A stretch of DNA of 64,000 nt, from NCBI GenBank assembly GCA_963791495.1, contig CAWBST010000028.1:267376-331375 (forward strand). The letters run 5' to 3'. The position numbers and the translations under genes were made by a program. Within the stretch, counting starts at the first letter, position 1; every line of letters begins with the position of its first letter. This document shows positions 59,999 through 64,000 of the stretch, in pieces. This stretch comes from JAMXLO01 sp963791495. GTDB taxonomy: Bacteria; Pseudomonadota; Alphaproteobacteria; Acetobacterales; Acetobacteraceae. A model generated the notes under the pieces. It had not been told where the DNA came from, did no database searches, and was given only the letters and a program-made list of their open reading frames with translations.

Positions 59999-60476
59999 TC
60001 ACGACCCGCCCACCGCCACATCCACCTCCGGCACGCACGCGCGCGTGAACGGCACCAGCAGCGACTGGGCGTCCTCCCGCGCGATTTCCAGACTCGCGCC
60101 GGCGCCGTAGTCGTGCACCGCGCTGATCGTGCCGATCCGCGCGCCGTCGCAATCGAACGCCGCCAGCCCGATCAGATCCGCCAGATAGAACTCGTCCGTC
60201 CTCCGGCTCCGGCAATTGCGCCCGCTCGACGTAAAGCCGCATATTGGTCAGCGTCTCCGCCGCGGTCCGATCGGCCACCTTCGCCTCGCCGCCGGCGACC
60301 ACCTCGGCGATCTCCGCCACGCCCTCGCCCCGCCAGCGCAGCACGAACCGCCGCCCCTTCGCGTCGCTCAGCGGCCCGTACGCCGTCAGATCATCGGCAT
60401 ACGACGTGACACGCACCAGCCCGCGCACGCCGTGCGGCCGGCCGATCACGCCCATCAGGATGCGGCTCTCCGGCAC
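59999..60476 (-). CDS. rimM: ribosome maturation factor RimM, frame broken
   Basis: About 158 residues when one base near 60197 is removed. Frame one: RILMGVIGRPHGVRGLVRVT, GRRFVLRWRGEGVAEIAEVV, LTNMRLYVERAQLPEPED. Frame two: DEFYLADLIGLAAFDCDGAR, IGTISAVHDYGAGASLEIAR, SLLVPFTRACVPEVDV. The PRC-barrel half is thus intact in the second frame. RimM helps 30S head assembly by binding S19. The start is a GTG placed directly after the rpsP stop (TGAGTG). Probably a sequence error, as in trmD. Confidence 0.92.
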
Positions 60477-60818
60477 TCAGCCCGCCGCCGCCTCGGCGGC
60501 CTTGGCGCGCTCCTGCGCCTTCTTCTTCGGCGCCGACTTCACCGGCTGCTCGCCCCAGGACGGCATCGGCCCGACGCCCTTCTGCCCGAGGAACTTCGCC
60601 ACCCGATCGGTCGCCACCGCGCCCTGCGACACCCAATGCTGGATGCGCTCCGCCTGCAGCCGCACGCGATCCTCATGCTCCGCCGGCAGCATCGGATTGT
60701 AGCTGCCCAGCTTCTCGATGAAGCGCCCGTCGCGCGGGCTGCGGCTGTCGGCCACCACGATGTGGTAGTACGGGCGCTTCTTCGCGCCGGCGCGGGCAAG
60801 GCGGATCTTCAGACCCAT
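60477..60818 (-). CDS. rpsP: 30S ribosomal protein S16
   Basis: A 113-residue S16: LKIRLARAGAKKRPYYHIVV, ADSRSPRDGRFIEKLGSYNP, RVRLQAERIQHWVSQGAVAT and DRVAKFLGQKGV. An Ala/Lys-rich tail (KSAPKKKAQERAKAAEAAAG) extends it past the ~80-90 residue core, common in alphaproteobacteria. It begins three nt after the ffh stop and abuts rimM. S16 is needed for 30S assembly. Confidence 0.97.
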   Translation of the reverse strand: MGLKIRLARAGAKKRPYYHIVVADSRSPRDGRFIEKLGSYNPMLPAEHEDRVRLQAERIQHWVSQGAVATDRVAKFLGQKGVGPMPSWGEQPVKSAPKKKAQERAKAAEAAAG

Positions 60819-60821
60819 CGA

Positions 60822-62216
60822 TCAGTGTCTCCTTGAAAAATCAGGTCGCTGGTTCGGCCCCATGCCCTTCGGCATCAGCGCGGCCAGCCCGTGGCGCATC
60901 AGGCCCTTCTGCCCGAGCTTGTTCATCCGCTTCATCATCGTCGTCATGTCGTCGAACTGCTTCAGCAGCCGGTTCACTTCCTGCACCGACGTCCCCGACC
61001 CCGAGGCGATCCGCTTCTTGCGGCTCGCCTTGATGATGTCGGGCACCCGCCGCTCCTTCATCGTCATCGACGAGATGATCGCCGCCTGCCGCTTCAGGAT
61101 CGTGGTATCGAGATTGGCGTCCTCGAGCTGCGCCTTGATCTTCCCCACGCCCGGCAGCATGCCGAGAATGCCGGACAGGCTTCCCATCTTGCCGATCTGC
61201 TTGAGCTGGCTCGCATAGTCCTCGAGGTCGAACTTGCCGCGCATCATCTTGGCGGCAAGCTTTTCCGCCTCTTCCTGATCGATCGTCTCGGCGGCGCGCT
61301 CGACCAGCCCGAGGATGTCGCCCTGCCCCAAGATCCGGCCGGCCACGCGCTCCGGATGGAAATCCTCCAGCGCGTCCTGCTTCTCGCCGACGCCAACCAG
61401 CTTGATCGGCGCCCCGGTGATCGCGCGCATCGACAGCGCCGCGCCGCCGCGCGCATCGCCGTCCATCCGCGTCATGACGATGCCGGTAACGCCGACCGCC
61501 TCGTTGAACGCCTTGGCGGTGTTCACCGCGTCCTGGCCGGTCATCGCATCGACCACCAGCAGCGTCTCGGCCGGCGAGGTGGCGGCGCGGACCTGCCGCA
61601 CCTCGTCCATCAGCGCCTCGTCGATCGACAGCCGCCCGGCGGTATCGAGGATGACGATGTCGAACCCCTCGCGCCGCCCGGTATCCATCGCGCGCTGCGC
61701 GATCTGCACCGGCGTCTGCCCGGCGACGATCGGCAGGCTGGGCACCTGCGCCTGCTCCGCCAACTGCGCAAGCTGAAGCTGCGCCGCCGGCCGCTGCGTA
61801 TCGAGGCTCGCCAGCAGCACCCGCCGCCGCAGCCGCTCGCGCAGCCGCAGCGCCAGCTTGCCCGCCGTCGTGGTCTTGCCGGAGCCCTGCAGGCCCACCA
61901 GCAGGATCGGGATCGGCGCCGCCGCGTTCAGGTTCAGCGGCACCGCGCCCTCGCCGCCCAGCGCCTCGATCATCACGTCGTTGACGATCTTGACCACCTG
62001 CTGGCCCGGGGTGACCGAGGCCAGCACCTCGGCGCCCACCGCGCGCTCGCGCACCTTGGCGATGAAGTCGCGCACCACCGGCAGCGCCACATCGGCGTCC
62101 AGCAGCGCCAGCCGGACCTCGCGCAGTGCCTCGGCGACGTCGGCCTCGGACAGCGCGCCACGGCCGCGCAGGCGGTCGAACACCCCGGTAAGCTTGTCTG
62201 ACAGCGCCTCGAACAC
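60822..62216 (-). CDS. ffh: signal recognition particle protein
   Basis: A 464-residue SRP54. The N domain is residues 1-90, the G domain follows with GLQGSGKTTTAGKLA (G1), LDTQRPAAQLQL, ILDTAGRLSIDEALMDEV (G3), TRMDGDARGGAAL (G4), and the Met-rich M domain closes with QFDDMTTMMKRMNKLGQKGL. It binds SRP RNA and signal sequences and delivers ribosomes to FtsY. First gene of the ffh-rpsP-rimM-trmD-rplS-leuC run. A promoter candidate lies ~100 nt upstream. Confidence 0.97.
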   Translation of the reverse strand: MFEALSDKLTGVFDRLRGRGALSEADVAEALREVRLALLDADVALPVVRDFIAKVRERAVGAEVLASVTPGQQVVKIVNDVMIEALGGEGAVPLNLNAAAPIPILLVGLQGSGKTTTAGKLALRLRERLRRRVLLASLDTQRPAAQLQLAQLAEQAQVPSLPIVAGQTPVQIAQRAMDTGRREGFDIVILDTAGRLSIDEALMDEVRQVRAATSPAETLLVVDAMTGQDAVNTAKAFNEAVGVTGIVMTRMDGDARGGAALSMRAITGAPIKLVGVGEKQDALEDFHPERVAGRILGQGDILGLVERAAETIDQEEAEKLAAKMMRGKFDLEDYASQLKQIGKMGSLSGILGMLPGVGKIKAQLEDANLDTTILKRQAAIISSMTMKERRVPDIIKASRKKRIASGSGTSVQEVNRLLKQFDDMTTMMKRMNKLGQKGLMRHGLAALMPKGMGPNQRPDFSRRH

Positions 62217-62321
62217 GGCTTATCTCCAACGAGCGAAGCGCCGCTGCGCGAACCCTCGCGGAGCGGCGGAGCCCCCGCGTCAGGCGGGGACCGGGTTGGC
62301 TACGATACCCGGATGGGCGGG

Positions 62322-62350
62322 GTTATGGGAGTGGCGGAATCGGAAGTCAA
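62322..62350 (-). promoter_or_regulatory. candidate sigma-70 promoter of the ffh-rpsP operon
   Basis: On the minus strand, TTGACT (62350-62345) and CATAAC (62327-62322) are 17 nt apart; transcription would begin near 62315, about 100 nt before ffh. The -35 box is a five-of-six match, the -10 box four of six. Confidence 0.45.
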
Positions 62351-62410
62351 CGCAACCCTCGCCGCGAACCCATAGGCGCTGACATAAGGTCGTCGGGGCG
62401 CGCTCTCATC

Positions 62411-62466
62411 GTCATGGCCGGGCCATGTCCCCGGGCTTGACCGGGGATCTGCCGGCCATCCACGCC
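62411..62466. repeat. REP-like palindromic element (GTCATGGCC type)
   Basis: ATGGCCGG (62414-62421) and CCGGCCAT (62452-62459) are outer arms; CCCCGG...CCGGGG forms an inner hairpin; the end reads CCATCCACGCC as in the other copies. It lies between the ccdB remnant and the ffh promoter. Confidence 0.65.
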
Positions 62467-62471
62467 ATGCA

Positions 62472-62610
62472 TCAAGCCACGGCGGCAAGAGCCTGCGTCA
62501 GCCTGACGTGCCACTTGCCCTTGACGCTGAAAACCGAATTCATTCCCGCAGCCACGGATCGCACGGCGCCCTCCCTCTCCCGGCATGGGATGGACATCGA
62601 GATGCGCCAT
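62472..62610 (-). pseudogene. ccdB toxin remnant, internally deleted
   Basis: The N-terminus MAHLDVHPMPGEGG matches the start of CcdB gyrase poisons (usually MA.LDVHPMPG.GG). The last part, in another frame, reads NSVFSVKGKWHVRLTQALAA and VA, the CcdB C-terminus (NPVF...G..HV..TQALAA). About 45 central residues are missing, so the toxin is dead. The ATG overlaps the former ccdA stop (TAATG). No other intact toxin is nearby. Confidence 0.7.
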
Positions 62611-62864
62611 TAGAATTGCCTGTATTCAGACAGCGGCAATCCGTTCTTCTCGAACTATTGGTTCCACGCCTCGATCGCGTCATGGTTGTCCCGGCGCCAC
62701 TTTGCCGTCCGCGTCTCTTCGACGACCTCTCTCAAGCCTCGCTCGCACGCCTGCGACAGACTTACGCCGAGGTCCCGCGCCTCCTGCAAGAGTGGCTCGC
62801 GCAATGTCACGTTGGTGGGCTTACGTGGCACCGAGCGCACAGCACGCCGGGCTTCGTCCGACAT
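62610..62864 (-). pseudogene. ccdA antitoxin with premature stop
   Basis: The frame MSDEARRAVRSVPRKPTNVT, then LREPLLQEARDLGVSLSQAC, is the ribbon-helix-helix domain of CcdA, and the tail follows AKWRRDNHDAIEAWNQ. There a TAG (62655-62657) interrupts the conserved C-terminus; reading through gives FEKNGLPLSEYRQF and then TAA. The lost 14 residues include the CcdB-binding end. With the toxin gone, there is no pressure to keep it. The DNA-binding half might still repress its own promoter. It lies 22 nt after the TPR gene. Confidence 0.75.
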
Positions 62865-62886
62865 TGTGGCCGCGATCGCTTCCCAG

Positions 62887-64000
62887 TCACTCAGGCAAAC
62901 CGGCCTCGCGAAGTGCATCGGCGAAATTATCGAGGTCTTGGGGGCGCTGGAACGGGAGCCACTCATTAAGTTTGGATAGCCGTAGTGCCGGATCAAGCTG
63001 GCGAAGTTGCTGCATCGCCAGCCTGGCCTCATTGCCACGTCCGGCACGAGTATAGATGGCGGCGAGAATGCTGATGGGCAGCGCCTGATCCGACATATGC
63101 CTCGATGCCTTCTCCGCCCATGACAAGGCATCCTCCGTGCGGCCCGACAGCAAATACGCCATTGCGGTTCCCACCTCCATCCGCTCCATGTCCGGGCCGA
63201 GCGGGCTCAGGCGCATTCCATGGGCGATTCGCTCGATCGCGTCGTCCAGCTCGCCGCGCCAGATTCTCAGCAACCCGCCCAGATACCATCCGGCCGCAAT
63301 TCGGGTCCAGCACCAGCGCTCGGTCGAGCAATGCAATGCTGCTGTCGAAATCGCGGACCAGATGCGCCAGCGCATGCGCGCTCGCCGCCAGAGCGACGGC
63401 GTCGTTCTGGCCCAATTGCACGGCCCGGCGGGCAAGGCGCGTGCCTTCTGCGACCTCCCGCCCAACGTCGGTCATCCAGCGACTGAGCTTGCGCCAGGAA
63501 TGGCACCAGGCGGCCATGGCATAGGCCGAAGCGAATTCCGGATCGCGCTGGATGGCCTCGTAAAACAGTGGCAGCGCCTCGTCCGTCGCGTTTCTGGAAA
63601 CCTGCCGGAACTTCCACATTCCACGCATGTAGTAGTCGTAGGCGTCGAGGCTTTCGGTCGGCTTGTGACGTGCGCGCTCGATCTCCGCGCGCTCCAAGTG
63701 CGGCACCAGCGCACCGACGACGCTGGTGGCCATCTGGTCCTGCAATTCGAAGACGTCGTCGAGGGCACTTTCGAAGCGCTCGGACCAGAGTGTGGCTCCC
63801 GCGTTGGCGTCGATGATCTGACCGGTGATCCGCACCCGGTTAGCCGCCTTGCGCACGCTGCCTTCCAGCACGTAGCGCACGCCAAGTTCACGGCCCACCT
63901 GCTTCACGTCGATGGCTCGTCCCTTATAGGTGAAGCTTGAATTGCGCGCGATGACAAAGAGCCAGCGCAATGGGACAAGGCGGAGATGATGTCGTCCACC
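62887..64000 (-). CDS. TPR/FlgO-like C-terminal part of a cyclase or sensory regulator (start outside window), frame broken
   Basis: The visible ~370 residues begin with VDDIISALS and continue RWLFVIARNSSFTYKGRAID, VGRELGVRYVLEGSVRKAAN, GATLWSERFESALDDVFELQ: the FlgO/TolB-N-like domain that follows class III cyclase or winged-helix domains in many alphaproteobacterial proteins. TPR repeats follow (EALPLFYEAIQRDPEFASAY, AIALLDRALVLDPN-type) to the end GLPE. Two breaks occur: a missing base near 63971 and an extra base near 63298; correcting both gives one continuous chain. The N-terminal effector domain is off the window, so its type is unknown; adenylate cyclase is most common. Confidence 0.78.

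Overview
The window comes from a GC-rich alphaproteobacterium, most probably of the Acetobacteraceae (Rhodospirillales). The evidence is the gene order ffh-rpsP-rimM-trmD-rplS-leuC-leuD-leuB, the alphaproteobacterial families DUF1489 and DUF1491, and the many stand-alone catabolic genes (LLM flavin monooxygenase, VOC, amidohydrolase-2, Rieske oxygenase, CaiB, MaoC, GMC, several MFS carriers). The family is inferred from gene content, not from a marker tree.

Layout. 1-6.7 kb: a DUF1489 tail, a small His-rich secreted protein, then a tight leftward six-gene operon for a membrane complex related to hydrogenase-4/complex I. Its large subunit lacks the cysteines that hold the NiFe centre. 7-16 kb: flavin monooxygenase, two VOC proteins, an amidohydrolase, an FHA-ABC exporter, an AI-2E family permease and a lineage hypothetical. 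15.8-18 kb: VapBC with a downstream cupin gene. 17-22 kb: a ligase-associated DNA-repair set (MBL exonuclease, Lhr-like helicase, PdeM) without the ligase, then a phosphatase and an SDR. 22.7-29.5 kb: a broken methyltransferase-like gene, a deacylase, a compact transcript with exceptional 16S-tail complementarity, MaoC, a C1 peptidase facing a chagasin-type inhibitor, and a THI5/NMT1-type ABC importer. 29.5-44.7 kb: Rieske oxygenase, MFS, hydrolases, acetyltransferase, CPBP protease, nitroreductase, persulfide dioxygenase-rhodanese, a large cyclase-ATPase regulator, a hydroxyacid dehydrogenase and a GMC oxidoreductase. 44.8-54.7 kb: a sugar kinase, three MFS carriers, LysR and LuxR regulators, a DUF3445 protein and a CaiB-type CoA transferase. 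54.9-62.2 kb: tRNA-Arg, leucine biosynthesis and the ribosomal/SRP operon, with a GIY-YIG gene lying antisense between leuC and leuD. 62.2-64 kb: a decayed ccdAB pair and the C-terminal part of a TPR protein.

Two points affect how the window is read. First, at least eleven genes or gene parts carry single-base frame breaks, among them trmD, rimM, leuC and the rplS tail. Because these are housekeeping genes, I read most of the breaks as sequence errors and give the restored spans. Second, two families of palindromic intergenic repeats are scattered through the window. One copy supplies the C-terminal codons of the Lhr helicase; others flank the GIY-YIG gene.

I saw no CRISPR array, no rRNA gene, no insertion sequence with a transposase and no prophage.
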